Source of the DNA: Salminus brasiliensis
Lineage: Eukaryota; Chordata; Actinopteri; Characiformes; Bryconidae
Reading direction: 5' to 3'
Assembly: GCF_030463535.1 (NCBI RefSeq)
Contig: NC_132897.1
Span: 5,506,316-5,570,315, forward strand
DNA length: 64,000 nt
In this document: positions 1 to 14,300 of the stretch, piece by piece
Layout: each line of letters begins with the position of its first letter
Position numbering within the stretch: the stretch's first letter is position 1
Notes under the pieces: generated by a model
Databases searched by the model: none
Told to the model about the DNA's origin: nothing
Seen by the model: the letters and a program-made list of their open reading frames with translations, nothing else
Position numbers and translations under genes: made by a program

Positions 1-1060
1 TTTATCTAACTATATACCTATTTAATTTATTTATCTATATGTTTATCTAATTATCTATTTATTTAATTAATTAATTTAAATATCTATGTAAATATGTATC
101 TTTTTATTATTTCATCTATATTTTTATTTGTTTAGCTATATGCCTACCTATTTATTTATTTATGTATCTATCTAGTTGTCTATCTAGATATTTATTTAAT
201 TAATCTATCTATATATTTATCTATCTATTTATTTATTTATATAATTATCTACCTACTTTTATTTATTTATTTATTTTATCTATTTATCTAGCTTTACCAT
301 CTACCTATTTATTTCATTTATTTATCTATATGTTTATCTACTTATTTATTTATCTAGCTATCTATCTACCTATTTATTTAATTTATTTATCTATATGTTT
401 ATCTATTTATTTATATAATTATCTATTTATTTATTTATCTAGCTATCTATCTACCTCTTTATTTTATCTATTTATTGATTCATTTAAATATCTATCTATG
501 TATATATTTATCTTTTTATTATTTCATCTATATTTTTATTTATTTAGCTATCTGCCTACCTATCTAGTTGTCTATCTAGCTATTTATTTAATTAATCTAT
601 CTATATATTTATCTATCTATTTTTTTATTTATCTAATCATCTACCTATTTTATTTATTTATTGTATCTATTTATCTAGCTTTACTATCTACCTATTTAAT
701 TTATATTTGTTTAATCTATATGTTTATATTTATTAATCTATATTTGTATCTATTTATTTATTTATCTATTTATTTATTTATCTAACTATCTGTCTACCTA
801 TGTATTTATTTATCTTTCTAGCTATCTATCTATCTACCACTTTATTTTATCTATTTATTTAATTAATTTAAATGTCTATCTATGTATATATTTATCTTTT
901 ATATTAATCTATATTTGTATCTATTTATTTATTTATTTATCTATCTACCTACCTATTTATTTTATTTATGTATTTAGATATATTTTTATTTTATTTATTT
1001 ATTTATCTATTTATCTCTATCTATCTATCTATCTACCTATCTCTCTGTGTCTATATGTCT
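1..1060. repeat. AT-rich TCTA/TTTA-type tandem repeat, about 1 kb
   Basis: This stretch is almost wholly built of interspersed TCTA, TTTA and TATC tetranucleotides (for example TTTATCTATCTACCTATTT), with no fixed longer unit. It is open in one frame at 330-785, but the translation is a monotonous Tyr-Leu-Ile-Ser string typical of a read-through microsatellite, so I do not call a gene. The repeat continues off the left edge, so its full length is unknown. The 1061-1340 stretch after it is AT-rich and shows nothing recognisable. Confidence 0.9.
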
Positions 1061-1339
1061 AGATGAATGGAACTGACATATCTACCATCAAATTAATTTA
1101 AACATATTTTAAATGTATATAATAAATTAAATTAAAAAATGATATTATACTTTTATTATTATATGATTAATATATATATCATGCTGTAATGAATGATAAA
1201 TGTAAGGCTAAATACCATCCTGCTATTCCTCATCATTCCCTGTGTTCATACCTATATTGGTCTGTCTCTATTATATAAACATGTATAAATGATAATTATG
1301 ATAAATATAATCATAAATCTAAGAGTTTATTTTAGCACC

Positions 1340-1458
1340 ACTGAAACCTCAAGCCTCACAGCACCCGAAGCTCCGCCCCCTGCGCCAGAACGGGGCGTGG
1401 GCTCGGGTTCAACGAGGGCGTGGCCTCCGCGATGATGTCATTGGAGTAAACAGAAAAG
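1340..1458 (+). promoter_or_regulatory. fbxo21: fbxo21 promoter / 5' UTR region
   Basis: Base composition changes sharply from AT-rich to GC- and CpG-rich just ahead of the fbxo21 start codon; the stretch contains GGGGCGTGGGC and GGGCGTGGCC, which resemble GC-box/Sp-KLF sites. No TATA box is obvious, which fits a CpG-type housekeeping promoter. The transcription start cannot be placed from sequence alone. Confidence 0.5.
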
Positions 1459-1682
1459 ATGGCGACGCCTTGTAACGGAGAGCGGCTTTCGGGAGCAAAC
1501 GGAGAAACGTCGGAAACGCGGGGCAAGAAACTGACCGACCTTCCCACGGAGGTGTTGGAGTACATTTTGTGCTTCCCCGTGTTGAACCACATCGACATTT
1601 CCAGCGTGTCGTGCTGCTGCAGGCGACTGCACGACGTGTGTCACGGCAGCGGGAAGGTCTGGAGCCACCAGTACAAACTCAG
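1459..1682 (+). CDS. fbxo21: fbxo21 coding exon 1
   Basis: Residues 1-74 plus two bases of codon 75. It encodes the charged N-terminus and nearly the whole F-box (LTDLPTEVLEYIL...SCCCRRLHDVC), the SKP1-binding part. The donor follows CTCAG at 1683 (GTTAAA). Confidence 0.95.
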
Positions 1683-2090
1683 GTTAAACACACGCCCAGC
1701 TTTCTCTAAATGCTATCATCGCGCTCCTTCCTCAGTAATTACAGTCTTGTGTGTTTCTCAGCCGTGTTGGGAGCACTTTGCATGACATCTGGCGTTTTGC
1801 TAATGCAGCACAAACACTGCTGACTGAAGTTGACCTCGTATTTCCCTGGTTATTATTGGAACTTTTCTGGTCCACCTTAAATTGTACGGATTACAGTTGC
1901 AGCTATTGGTGCGTGTATGTACTGTAAGTGCACCATTTAAGGTGGAACGGACAATTAGAAGGAAACACCTTCTTGCTTCATGCTGAGTGCTGCAACTGCA
2001 TCAAATCAAGTCCAAATGAGCCTGTAAGCCTATTAATAATAGCAACAATGTATATATGTAAGTAATAACTTAAATAAATACTTATTACTA

Positions 2091-2125
<35 letters not shown>

Positions 2126-4893
2126 GCAATCATAATTTAGTAATTAGTGATACTGAGATTGTGTTAATTGTATTCATTATAATGTGGCCAATTTTGTGTT
2201 GTTTGTTTGTGTGTGTGTAACTTGCTAAATTGCACCATTACAAAAAAAAACCCCAAACCTTTACTCTACAGACGAGTGACAGATTAAAGGAATGACAGAT
2301 TAAAGGAAACCCAAGAACAAAGTGCTCCAGAACTGCTTCAGTGTGCCTTAGAATAGATTCTGCACATCTCTACAACTGTACGGGAGGGTTAACACACCGT
2401 TCATCCAAAAGATGTTCCCTTAGTATGTGTTTTGATGGTGGTGGTGGTGGACAGTGTTGTCTGACCTGTTGGCCCAAATCACCTCTTAGGTGTTTAATTA
2501 GGTTGAAATCTGGGGACCGCAAAGCCTATAGCCCATATGATGTACATCATTTTAACTGGAGGACATCACAGGACAAATGTGAGCCATCAAAATAACTGTA
2601 TTGCTTTACAGTGACCGGTAGACCCCTAGCTGATGTCACTCCTGCCACCCGTGCCCTGATAATTAACCCTCGTTTAGGTCATTAAGACCTTTTCCTCCTG
2701 ACTACAGCATTGTTATACACCCCACCGATCATTATAGTATGCTTATCTATAAAAACATGCAGTACACCTGCCTTGATTGTGTGTAGGGTTGTCCTTCTGT
2801 TTGTCAGCCTAGGCTTACTAGGCCTACGCTTAACCTGGGTCTTGGAAACTGGGCCCTATTGATAAAGAGATAGGACTAGGTTAGATGGGACTGCCAATGC
2901 AAGTCTACAGCACCACAACATTTACATACACCTATCTGCTGTTATCTTTCAGTTGAAGTTGGGAGAAAAAAAAAAGATTGGCCTTGAATAACCTGCTAAA
3001 ATTCTCAGATAATCTTGTGCGGTCCCCTTTTGCCAGCAGCAAACAGCTGCCAAGTTACATTTGTTGTTGTTTATGACGCAACTCTGATCAAGTATTCTTT
3101 GTACAAATTTTCATACATTTTGGCCTAGAACAAAGATTAAAGCTTCAGGAGGACAACATGTGCAGAAGACTTACAAATTGCATAACTACACATAATTATA
3201 CCTACAGTATGATCCTTATTATTCAGGTTATATTATTAAGATGTATTATTCATATTATATACAGTACTATGCAGAGGCTTTAGGCAACTAAGCACATTAT
3301 TTAAAGTGTTTCTCTGAACGTTACCAACATAAGAGCCAGTCGTTGGCGAGCTCAGGTCTGCGAGCATGCAGAGACATCTATCATGTAGGCAAAGAATCCA
3401 GAGCTTTCATTCGCAGAGAGCAGCCGGCGACAGGTGGTGCCATGTTACTTGAGGCTAGTAGGTGAAAGAAAGCCAAACTAAATCATATATACATATAAAT
3501 AAACAAACAATATAGACATAAATATAAAACATCTCAGACTATTATTAATTAAAAGTTCATTGCTTTTTAAAAAAGGTATAAATGCATTATTCATTATCAG
3601 TGACATTAAACAATATGACAAAATGACAATAACATCATTTATCGCAATTATTTCTGGGACACTTTATCGTCCAAAAAATATTATTGTCACAGCCCTATGC
3701 GTTGATGTAAAACCATGACTTTTTGTATACTGTTATTAATATTTATTTTAAATATAATATTAGTGTTCTACTGAGCAAATAAACACCTAGTACCCAGATA
3801 AGTTTTTTTTTATTCCAATTTCCAAGGGTCAGAGGTAGCCTTAAACACTATGCCTTGCCTGTAAAAAAAAAAAAAAAGAAAATTACTATATAACAAAACT
3901 GTATAAACAAAGTCAGTGGGCAGTAGCCAGAGGTGTTGCTCAGAAGAACACTGTGACCTCGAGACACCATACAGATTTGTTCAGTTCCACCAGCAGCTTA
4001 CCTGATTTACTTCACTGAAGCACTTGTGGTGATGGATGGATGGGACCTGGAAATACTGGCCTTTCTTCAGGAGAGCTCTGTAAATGGTTAACAAATCCAA
4101 TCTCAATAAAATGTTTGTTAATTTCTATTTATTCTATTGTTATTTTTTCTGGATGAACAAAAGCTGACTGTCCAGATAAATAGCTTTACAAATAGCTTTA
4201 CATGCCAGCAGCTTGTGCACAGTGTGATGTGTAGCTTACACCTACAACACCTATCACCTACAACATTAGCACCACTGACCGATGAAGTGAAAATCATTGA
4301 TTATCTTCATCTACAGTGGCGTCTGTTAAAGGGTGGGATCTGCATATTAGGCAGCAAGTGAACAGTCCGTTCTTGAAGGGCATTGTGTTTTTCTGGTATG
4401 CAGTGGTCAGTACCTACCGAAAGTTCCCCAAGAAAGGACAACCGCTGTGTGTTGTCCTTTGTGTGATCCATGGAGACACTTCCACCAGGGCCATGGCCTT
4501 GCGATGGCTAGACGACTGGGTCAGAACATCCCCAGAACGTCAGGCAGGTCTTGTCGGGTCTTCCTGAGTACCAAAAGTGGTCCAATGAAGGGTAACTGGT
4601 GAACCGGTGACTGCTTCATGGGCACTCAAGGCTTATAGAGGTGATCTATGGAGGCCCCATCTCACAGCAGGACTTGTACGAATGCTTAGATCTGTTGTGG
4701 TGGCACGAGGGGGGGTGGGGGGTCTTCTCAATATTAGGCTAATGTTCTGGCTAATCAGTGGGTGTGGTTATAAGCGTGAGGAACAGAAGTCTGGACCTGA
4801 GCGCAGTCCCTTGAAGTGTAAGCAGATTGTTTGATGTATTAAACTCTGTTTAGTCTGAGCTGAGTGGTATTTTTCGGTGAGAATAAATAATGG

Positions 4894-4929
<36 letters not shown>

Positions 4930-7900
4930 CCCTTCCTTCATTTCTTTCTCTTTCCTTCTTTCTTTCTTTCTCTGCTTCTTTCCTTCCTTCCCTCCCCAGG
5001 TGGCCCAGACTGCAGAGACTTTATCGGCAGAATGAATCCTACGATTGGCAGAAGGAGTACAGGACCAGGCACATGGTGTGTCAACAGATCCAAAGAACAG
5101 TCGTGTCCATCTCCAAGAGATTCTTCACAGAAGTTGTAAGTGACGTTACCTGTAGTAGGCCTGCAGCAGGCCTGCAGCAGACCGTTATAAATCCTGAAAA
5201 CGACTGTATTGTAAGTAAATGTAGTCCTTGTTAAAGCGGAAAGCCACATATTTTCCACATTTCTGCACAGATCTCTCATTATAATGTTAATAATAAATCA
5301 TTTAAAGTGGTCTGGTGTGAATATGCTGTATTCTAGAGAAACCCACTGATGTCAGCTCCCTTAAAAAAATAAAAGTTGTTACATGAAATTGTTACAAATA
5401 TATTGGAGAATATCTATGATCGTGTTTTATGATTGTTTTAAGATGAGTAATGGCCTAAAACATATACTCATGCTGTTGTCAAACAAAAACCTTTACAGGA
5501 GAAGGAAAACATTTTAATATTGAAATTAACTTTCAATAGAAGTCAATGTAATAGATTTTATTCAATTTCATTGGAGCTTTTCTATTGGTCTGTTCATCCT
5601 GAAATTGGGGTACAAAGTAAAGGCCAACTTCCAGATTCACAGTAGGTCAAAAAGTCAAAAACAACAAATGCACACACACACAGTTGCAAGGAAACCCTTT
5701 GAAATTACCTGAATTTCTGCATTGATTTCTGTAGAAACAAATACAGACTAACACAAACTAACTGAACTAATAACACGTGTGCTTTCTTTTATTGAGCACA
5801 TTGCATAAATCTATAGTACAGGCCAGAAATGCAGAAATCTAGGTCATTCCAATAGGCTCACCTACTTAGTCTGGCAACTGTTCATACAAAAGCACCAACC
5901 GTAAATGCAGTATTCCATTTAGAACGCTCACTTAGCTACACGGGTCATTTTGGATAGGGGATAAATTGGCTGTATTTGACATTGCAACCCCTGGTTCCTG
6001 TTACTGTAAAGAAATCTAATGTTTCTGTAATGCACCATTTCACACCAACCACCTTAGACCAGTTTATTTATATCTTAATAACGACAGATGTGCAGAAATA
6101 AAGAAATATAGATGTGGAATCCCCCTTTAAATTGATAGTTTGGCAAACTCAGATTTACACATCTTTATTCTTACACTACATATCAATCAATCAAACGAGC
6201 AACTATCCCTTTAACGCAGAGGTGAGTTGAAGGGCTGGTAGATGTATGAGGTAAGTGGGTCGTTGCTGTTTTTGAAGCACTAACCCAGAGGTCTGTAACT
6301 CAGCCTTGCGTTGGCCAGGTTTTGGGGGACAGCTTTACAGAGATCGAGTCCCTGGGTGCTCCCGAACATTTCTGTGAAGACGAGCTCCTCTCCATTCTCA
6401 ACTCTGACAGAAGGTCAGAACAGTGTTTGTTTTGTTGTTGTTTCCTTTTTTGGGGTCTTTTTTTTCACTTATCTTTATATGCGTCCAGAATATTGAGCGC
6501 TCTCTGTTCGTCTCTGTCTCTCCTTCAGAAAAAGCTTGACACTCAAGTACTATGCAAAGAAAATCCTATACTTCCTTCGCCAGCAGAACATCTTAAGGAG
6601 TCTGAAGGCCTTCCTGGAGCGTCCTCCAGAAGAGCAGTCTGCACTGGAAGGTGAAATCATTCTTCTGAGAGATCTAGCTAACAGCATCCCTACAAAAATG
6701 GATTTCCAAGATTTCCAAAATCAAGCAGACCTATATGGACAAAAGAATTCGGACACCTCCTCATTCGTTGTCTGAAATCAAGGGTATTAACAGGGTATAA
6801 TCAAGGTATTGTTGGAGAAGCCGTCTCCACCACACTGGCAAGGCATTCTGGTAGATTCTGGAGCATTGCTCCAAGACCTTTTCAGCTTCAGGAACATTAA
6901 TGAGGTCAGACTGTTGGATAATCACCACCCCATCTTATCCCCAACTCTGCAACTCATCTCAAAAGTATTGGATGGGGCACCACCATCGTTCCAGAAAACA
7001 CAGTTAGTTCCACTGCTCCACAGCTCAATGCTGGGGGGCTTTATACCCCTCTAGTCCACCCCTGGCATTAGGCAGCATGGTGCCAATAGGTTCATGTTTA
7101 TCTGATCCAGAGAGTCCTATTCTATTGACAGAGCTTCTCTACAGGGGCTAGACGAGCTGTGTCTGTGTCAGCAATGGGTGCAGCTTAAAAAAAGCTGAAT
7201 GCATTCATCAGAAGGGGTGTCCACAAACATGCAAACAGGCAATGTGTCCCTGTTCATAGCAACTAGACAGGGAGATCTACACCTGTTTACATCAGACCTT
7301 GTCTGAAATGCATCTCCACTGACCACCTTCGTGACTGGAGGAAAGTGTACACTGTTAAAAATAATGGTTCTTTGAGCGATGCCATAGAAAAGCCACCTTT
7401 GGTTTCATTAAGAACTAGGAGCCATCTTGAAGCCTGGTATTTGTCCTTACATCATCCACATGTTTCCTTAAATCCTACATGATCCTCTTTCCTTTCTCTT
7501 CAGGTGCTGTATTAGTCGATCAGTATTGCAACCCCCTGGCTGATGTCACTCTGGAAAGTATATCTGCCCAACTGAACGACATCACCGAGAAGGTAAAGAA
7601 GTTCCTACGGGTGAAAAACGCCTCTCATCCGAGCCTGAGAACAAGCCAAGGTTGGTCAGATGTTTTCAGGCAAATTAAAAACATGGTTTTCAGCACATGT
7701 TCAACGTCACTGTCAGAACCAAACTTTGTATCTCCAAAACAGCAACCTTCTTAACTTCTAATGGACGATCAGTGGATAAAAATTTTATTCTGGGTCATTT
7801 TGGAACATTGGTCCCTTCCAGTACTTCCAGGACTGTAAAAAAACATGAACGAATGTTGTTCAATTCCCCTTGCAATCTATAGAAATGAAGGCAAAACTAT

Positions 7901-10900
7901 CTGCCATGTTGTCAAATCTGCAACCAGAGTCTGCTCAGTAGACACCAGAGGCGGAGCCACACTCACCTAGTCATTTGGTAGACCTGCCCCCTTCTCCCAG
8001 ACCAAGTTCAGTGTCCCAAACCGTCTTCATTGAGCTTTCAGCGCAGAAGCAGAGCAGATTTCCCCCTTGGGTTCCCAGTTTGTCTGGTAAGTCTATTGCT
8101 CCAGCAGTAAAAGTGCAGCTCATGGAAGTTCCACAGCATCTCAGGTACGGGTAGGGTGCCATGCAGGTCCTGCAGACAACTGGTCTGGTCTCTTCCGGCC
8201 AAGGCTGTCAATCACTTAATTCCTAAGTGTAACCTCGCCTTCTTACGAGGTAGCAGAATAAGGTTCTGGGGGCACACGGAAAACTAACTGTTGGAATTTG
8301 GAGACCCTGGAGATGGAAATTGGGTGGAGTTTTGTCATTGAAACATATTGGGGGGTGGGTAGAGCTACACATCATACTGCAACTTGCCAGTAGAGGCGCT
8401 AAACTTGTGGTTGCTTCACTTTTGAGAGACGTTGCGCTGTCCATGTTTTTCTACAGTCGTTGGTTCATTCCTCATTAAATTGTGACACAATGTAAAGAAC
8501 AACTGCCAGATTCACATCATGTCAAACTTTTTAAAGCAGGATATGAGGATTTGTTCCTGACGTCAATGATGAGCTTTCTAAATCTCATCTAATCTCATTT
8601 ATCTGAACACATTGTTTTTTTAGGTGACTGCTTGGTCGTGGAAGACTTTGAGCTTCAGAGGCAAGTGATCTGTTCCCTTAATGCGGTTTTGTATGAGCAG
8701 CTTCAGTACAAGGGCAACGAATGTGACTACTACAACCCACTCAATTCATACATACACCAGGTACGTGACTGTTGCAGCACACTGAACTACGTGTCATGTG
8801 TTCATGTACATGCTGCATGTTCTCATGGTCACTGGTTCTGTAGAATACATGTGGCATTAACTCGTTAGAGCCCATGGTGACATATGGAAAGTTCTCTACA
8901 GCACTTTGTCCTTCACTTTAAGCCTTGAAGACCCTAAGTGACCTCCTGCATGCCTGTGTGCTTTAGACAAAAAAAGGGTACCTTTTGCTTCTAAGATCTA
9001 ACCCAACACATGTAACGATTCAAACACTTTAATAGATCGTCATTTTACATATAATAATTTCTGACCCCAGGTCATGAAATTGTTGTTGGGACGTATTTGT
9101 TACACTGGAATTTTACCCTCAAACTGTGTGTCATGAGACCTCTTTATCACTATAAGAAAAAAACACTAATGAGCTGCTCAATTAACTGAACTAAATCATT
9201 TCGTTTGAATCAGTATTCGAAACGGGTTCATTGCAACATACTTTCAATAGATTAATTTCCAAGTTATTCAGGAGAGTCTCTTCCAGATTCGTCCTTAAAC
9301 GGGTGTTTCAGGTCAAATAAAAAGCAGAGAAATTATTTGAATGCTAAAATGTCACACTAATAATAAAAAGTGGATGCACAACATTTCTAAACTTCATCAG
9401 TTATTGAACACTGACTTGAACCATCTTTATAAACAAAAATAAATGAAACTGAAAAATAAAAAAAATATAAAATCTATAAAAATTAATAATAACATTAATG
9501 CAAATTAACACAAACACAAATTTCCTCAAGTAATCAATTGAAGAAAAAAAAATTTTGTGCACTTGCACTAGCATCAAAAATCTTTTAGTGCAAATAACAG
9601 CAGTCTTTCTCACTCTACCCCTCTTTCACCACGAACACGAACATGCCTGACTTTAAATCTGCACTACTAAACACGGATATCGGCCGACCTCTAGCTGGAA
9701 TCCCGGGTCATGCTGCTTGCCATCAGCAGCCAGTGTCAGAGAGAGCACAATTGGCCTTGGGGGTGGGTTGATGGCACTTTCTCCCCACATCACTCCTAGC
9801 GTGATGTTGGTCAGCCCAGACTTCTGTTAGCTGTTGCATCGGAGCTGGGGAGCTGCGCTTCTACTCCGAGCGCGCTAGCTCCCTAGCGATGCTGTTTTAA
9901 TGGCAGTGCGAAAAGAGATGGTGGCTACTAAAAGAGATGGTGGGGATTGGGTTGGTTGGCCTTCCAAGTAATGGAGGTACCTTTATTATAGGATGTTGTT
10001 GAAATCTTATATTCTGGTTAGGTGCTACTGCGGCGGACCGGCATTCCCATCAGCCTATCTGTGTTGTATATGATGCTGGCAAGAAAGCTGGGTGTCCGCC
10101 TGGAGCCAGTCAACTTCCCCAACCATTTCCTGTTACGTTGGTGCCAGCGCCAGACCAGGTGGGCATTTCTACTGTGCAGTCATACGCAATATGCTTTTCT
10201 AAGTATATCGAAGACAGCTGCACGTTTCATTACGAGCAGTGGAATCAGACGGGTTTAACTGGATGAAGTGCAGCACGTTTTGAGTGAAAATCACTGTACT
10301 CAGTATGGGAGACTGTTGAAATGGTAGTTTTTAAGAATCGGTCGCTACTGATTCATTTTGTTTGTGATTATGTGTATCGCAGTAAACATCCTGTATCATA
10401 AAATTGTTATCATTTACATACTTAATACTTAAAAAGTTGTTTAAAAAAATGTTTCTTAATCCCTCAATCTAAAGCAAGGGTTAGAACTGGATGGAGCTGA
10501 TCCGTTAAAATATGTCAGAATCAGATAACCTTAAATGTAATATCTCTAACAGTAAAAATAAGGAATTTTCTTATAGGACCAGGTAGGTATTAAGCCTAGC
10601 CGTTAAATACAGGTTTTTGTTCAATGAAAAATCTTGATTCTAAATGCTGTGTAGTCAAAGATTGGTCTTAATCCTTGTCTGGTCCCATCCCTGAAACTGA
10701 CCCATACAGTCTTTAAATTATTATTATTATTATTATTATTTTAAAATGTAAGGTCAGAAAGTGCCTTATTTCTACTACTAGAGATATTAAATGCAGGGAT
10801 GTCTGATAACTGGCATGTTTAAAGGATTGGCCTGATCCAGTTCTAATCCTTGTTTCAGATCAAGGTTTAAGAGATTTAATCAGTACGTAATTTAACTAAT

Positions 10901-11322
10901 TCAAACTACTGTACGTACTAAAGAATCTCCAGCCAACAGCAGACCTATGGTGACAAAAAGGATCCCCCTATCAGTTTTGAATAAAATATACGAGTACTAC
11001 ATACTTCTGGATTTCAGTATGGTATTATTTGTGGTACTTTAAGGTATTAAAAGGGAAATTTTGGCAGGGGGTGAAAAATATTAAGTAAATTAATTCACCT
11101 TAAACCTTCTTTTGCTCTTGTGTGCAGTAGTGATGATATCTACGACTACGTTTACATCGATGCGTTTGGGAAGGGGAAGCAGCTGACTGCTAAAGAGTGC
11201 GAGTACCTGATCCGTCAGCAGGTGACAGCAGACTACTACAGCTCCATCAGCACCACTGAGCTGCTGCTGAGGATGGTGGGCAACCTGCTCAACATCGGAA
11301 AGAGGGGGTGAGTCACTGTCTC

Positions 11323-11355
<33 letters not shown>

Positions 11356-14300
11356 ACTATATATATGAATGGGGAAACTGCTACCTAAAAACAATGAATG
11401 TTAATGGTTAGAGTGCTGGACAGCTGCTTAGAGGAGCCTATGGCTGTTTATTGCTGGGACAAGGTTTGAGAAGTCAGAGCATTGATAAAACCTTACCCTT
11501 TGCATCACCTTACCCTTCCTAACATGAGCAAGCCATAGCCCTAACAAGCTAATTAAGGCCTGAGATCTTCAGAAAAGATTTCCTGGTGTGCACTTTTGCA
11601 TTTCTTTTTTCACTAAAATTGTACAAAACAACATTACACTAATTGTTATCAGGAATCCACTAGGGAGCGCCATGCAAAACTGCATGCAGTCATCGCACAT
11701 TAGTCTCAAACTGCTTCAGGTATGACAGAAACCAGACCTCTGTACTTGTGTCCACTGTTATAATGTTTCCTATAAACAATGGACAATTGTATGAGCAGAA
11801 TTCAGGCTATGCCTGGCTGTGCTGTTTATAGAGAACAGAGAAGTCTCTGTTCTTTGAACGCTGTGCTGATCTCAGCTAAACAGGCTATGAGAGCGTCTGA
11901 TTACTGACACTAGTTTCCACAACTGTTCCATGCAGAGAAGGCAATGAGAAGTCATATCAGCTCCTGAGGGACTCTCTGGATCTCTACCTCACCATTGACC
12001 CTGACAACGTCCAGTATTTGCTCCTCCAGGCCCGACTCTACTTCCACTTGGGCATTTGGCCTGAGAAGGTCAGCACTTTTTTTTTTTTTTTTTTTTCTTT
12101 CTAATTTTACTCCAAGTAGAGCAGATTTCCACAGGGCAGGGCAGTGGCAGCCTGTCACCTGTGTAGACACACCTAAATTAAATTGCCTTTAGTTTAAAAG
12201 TGATCATTATTTATAGTAACAGTAGTTACTGTCTGGTTCAAGACAAATTATGGGGTTATCTTTTAAAAAGACTTGCATTCTCTACATCTATGACTTAATA
12301 ATAACTCAGTTTCCCATGTAAATATTGAATAAGTCTTAAGTTTATATAATCTATGGAAATTTAAGAAATCAAACACAACGACTGTAAATTAACCTCTTAT
12401 TAAAACAATCATTCATACTGTGTGTATCAGTTCCATTATATGACCTGTAATGTTAACTTCTTAAATAATAAGCTGTCTTTTCCTAAGAAAGTTATTATCC
12501 TTATCAGTGGCATTAAATGCCATTAAAATTATATTGTTTATTTATTTCTGAGACATTTAGCATCCAAAAAGGCAGGCTTAGGTTAAACCTTTGTCTTGTC
12601 TTTATCAGGTTCTGGATATACTGCAGCACATCCAGGCATTGGACCCCTCTCAGCATGGAGCTGTCGGATACCTGGTGCAGCACACTCTGGAGCACATCCA
12701 GCATAAGAGGCACCCCATAGAACCAGAGGTCAAGAGACGCAGCGCCCCCGAACACGGCCAAGTGCAGTACTCCGTGGGCCTCGTCATGAAACACAAGAGG
12801 TGTGTGGTTGTGTGTATAAGAGAGTGATGATCAACAGAGGTGGTCTGCACAAGTGTCCTTTACTTACTCGATATCGCAGGCCGTGAGAACAGCGGCTTCA
12901 GTTACTCCTCATTTGAATGCCCCCCTTGAGGGCGTTCTGAGTCAAAGCAGTGTTCAGCAAAGCAGAGAGGCACTTGCAGCCTGAGCTCCATTTAGAATCC
13001 ATTTACCTGTCCCCAGTGGGGTCGGTTGGCCACATTCTTCCACAGAGAGGAGTGTAGCGGTTCAGCTCACATCAATTCCAGTTTATTGGCGATGTCAACA
13101 GGCATGAGTGTTCTGTATAACAAAAAAACAGTGCATTTGGGTACATTACACAAACTCACAAGTTAGCTTTGCTGTGTTTGTAACCGTACTAACTGTACAG
13201 CAGTTCACAGAGTACTTGAGAGTGCTGCCCAGGCATTGCTTTATTACTCATAGTTCAAATAAGGGCTATTATTTTGGATTGTTGCGAATAGATTATTGAT
13301 TGTTGGTTATGGACAAAAGTATTGGGACACCTGCTAATTAATTGTATCTTCTGAAATCAAGGGTATAAAAGCTTTTCCTGCTTTCTATTAGATTGTGGAG
13401 GAGCATTGCTGTGAGGCTTTAACTGCATTCAGCGACAAGAGCGTTAGTGAGTTCAGGACGTTGGGTATTCACCCCATTGCAGTTGCATCCCATTCCATTA
13501 CAGATGTGCACACGTACTCAGCTTGTCTAGTTGCTGTAGAGAAGTACTGCTAATAGAATAGCCAAACTCTCTGGAGCAGATAGACATGAACCTATTGGCA
13601 CCATGCCTAATGTAAGGCATGGACTAGAGGGGCATGAAGTCCTTCAGCATTGAGCTGTGGAGCAGTGGAACTGTGTTCTCTGGACTGATGGATGGTGCTC
13701 CATCCAGTACTTCTGGGATGAGTTGGGGATGATGAGGTAAGGTGGTAATCATTCAACATCCTGACCTCACAGCAATGCTCCTAGAACTAGAAGAAAACCT
13801 CCCCTGGACAGTTGTTGGAAACTGAAAAGCCTTTTCTATGCTCTTGATTTCAGAAAAAAAAAAAAAACAGAATGAGCAGGTGTCCCAATACTTTTGAGGA
13901 TATACTTTTGATATCTTCGCTTGTGGTTGCCATGTGCAGGTCAGGTTACAACTGTGTTATTTACGGATGGGATCCCAAATGCACGATGAGTCAAGAGTGG
14001 ATCACTACAATGAGAGTCCATCAGCTGTCCAACGGTGCCAATCAGCCGTTCTACAACGTTCTGGTGCAGGACGGCACCTGCCGATACGCAGCACAGGGTA
14101 AGCAGAAGCTTCGGACTGAGCCCTATAAACATCTAGCTGCACCTAACCACTATCTGAAGCAGTACCTGTAACACCTGTAAGACCTAGGCCTACACTGAAG
14201 GTAGGCCTACACAGTGTCCACAGTCGCGTAGTAGCTTTTCTCATGACACTGATCTGTAGTCAGATGCCATATGCCATAGATGCACATATAGCACCCCTAA

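Larger units (their letters stand above)
1683..4999. other. fbxo21: fbxo21 intron 1: AT-rich sequence and decayed transposon debris
   Basis: It contains a (TTA)n tract at about 2092-2125. A stretch at about 2310-2640 looks like a degraded non-autonomous DNA transposon. At 3590-3690 is a fragment with a 'GTCACAGCCCTA' end. A transposon copy lies at 4255-4700, and a (TCTG)n plus polypyrimidine tract at 4889-4997. No additional exon is evident. Open frames at 4316-4834 lie inside the transposon copy and are not genes. Confidence 0.6.

Noticed and set aside
330..785. 151-codon frame rich in Tyr, Leu, Ile and Ser
   Set aside because: It is a translated TCTA/TTTA microsatellite with no protein-like composition.
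4316..4834. Two plus-strand frames (83 and 75 codons)
   Set aside because: They lie in a degraded non-autonomous transposon also present, inverted, at 24210-24622.
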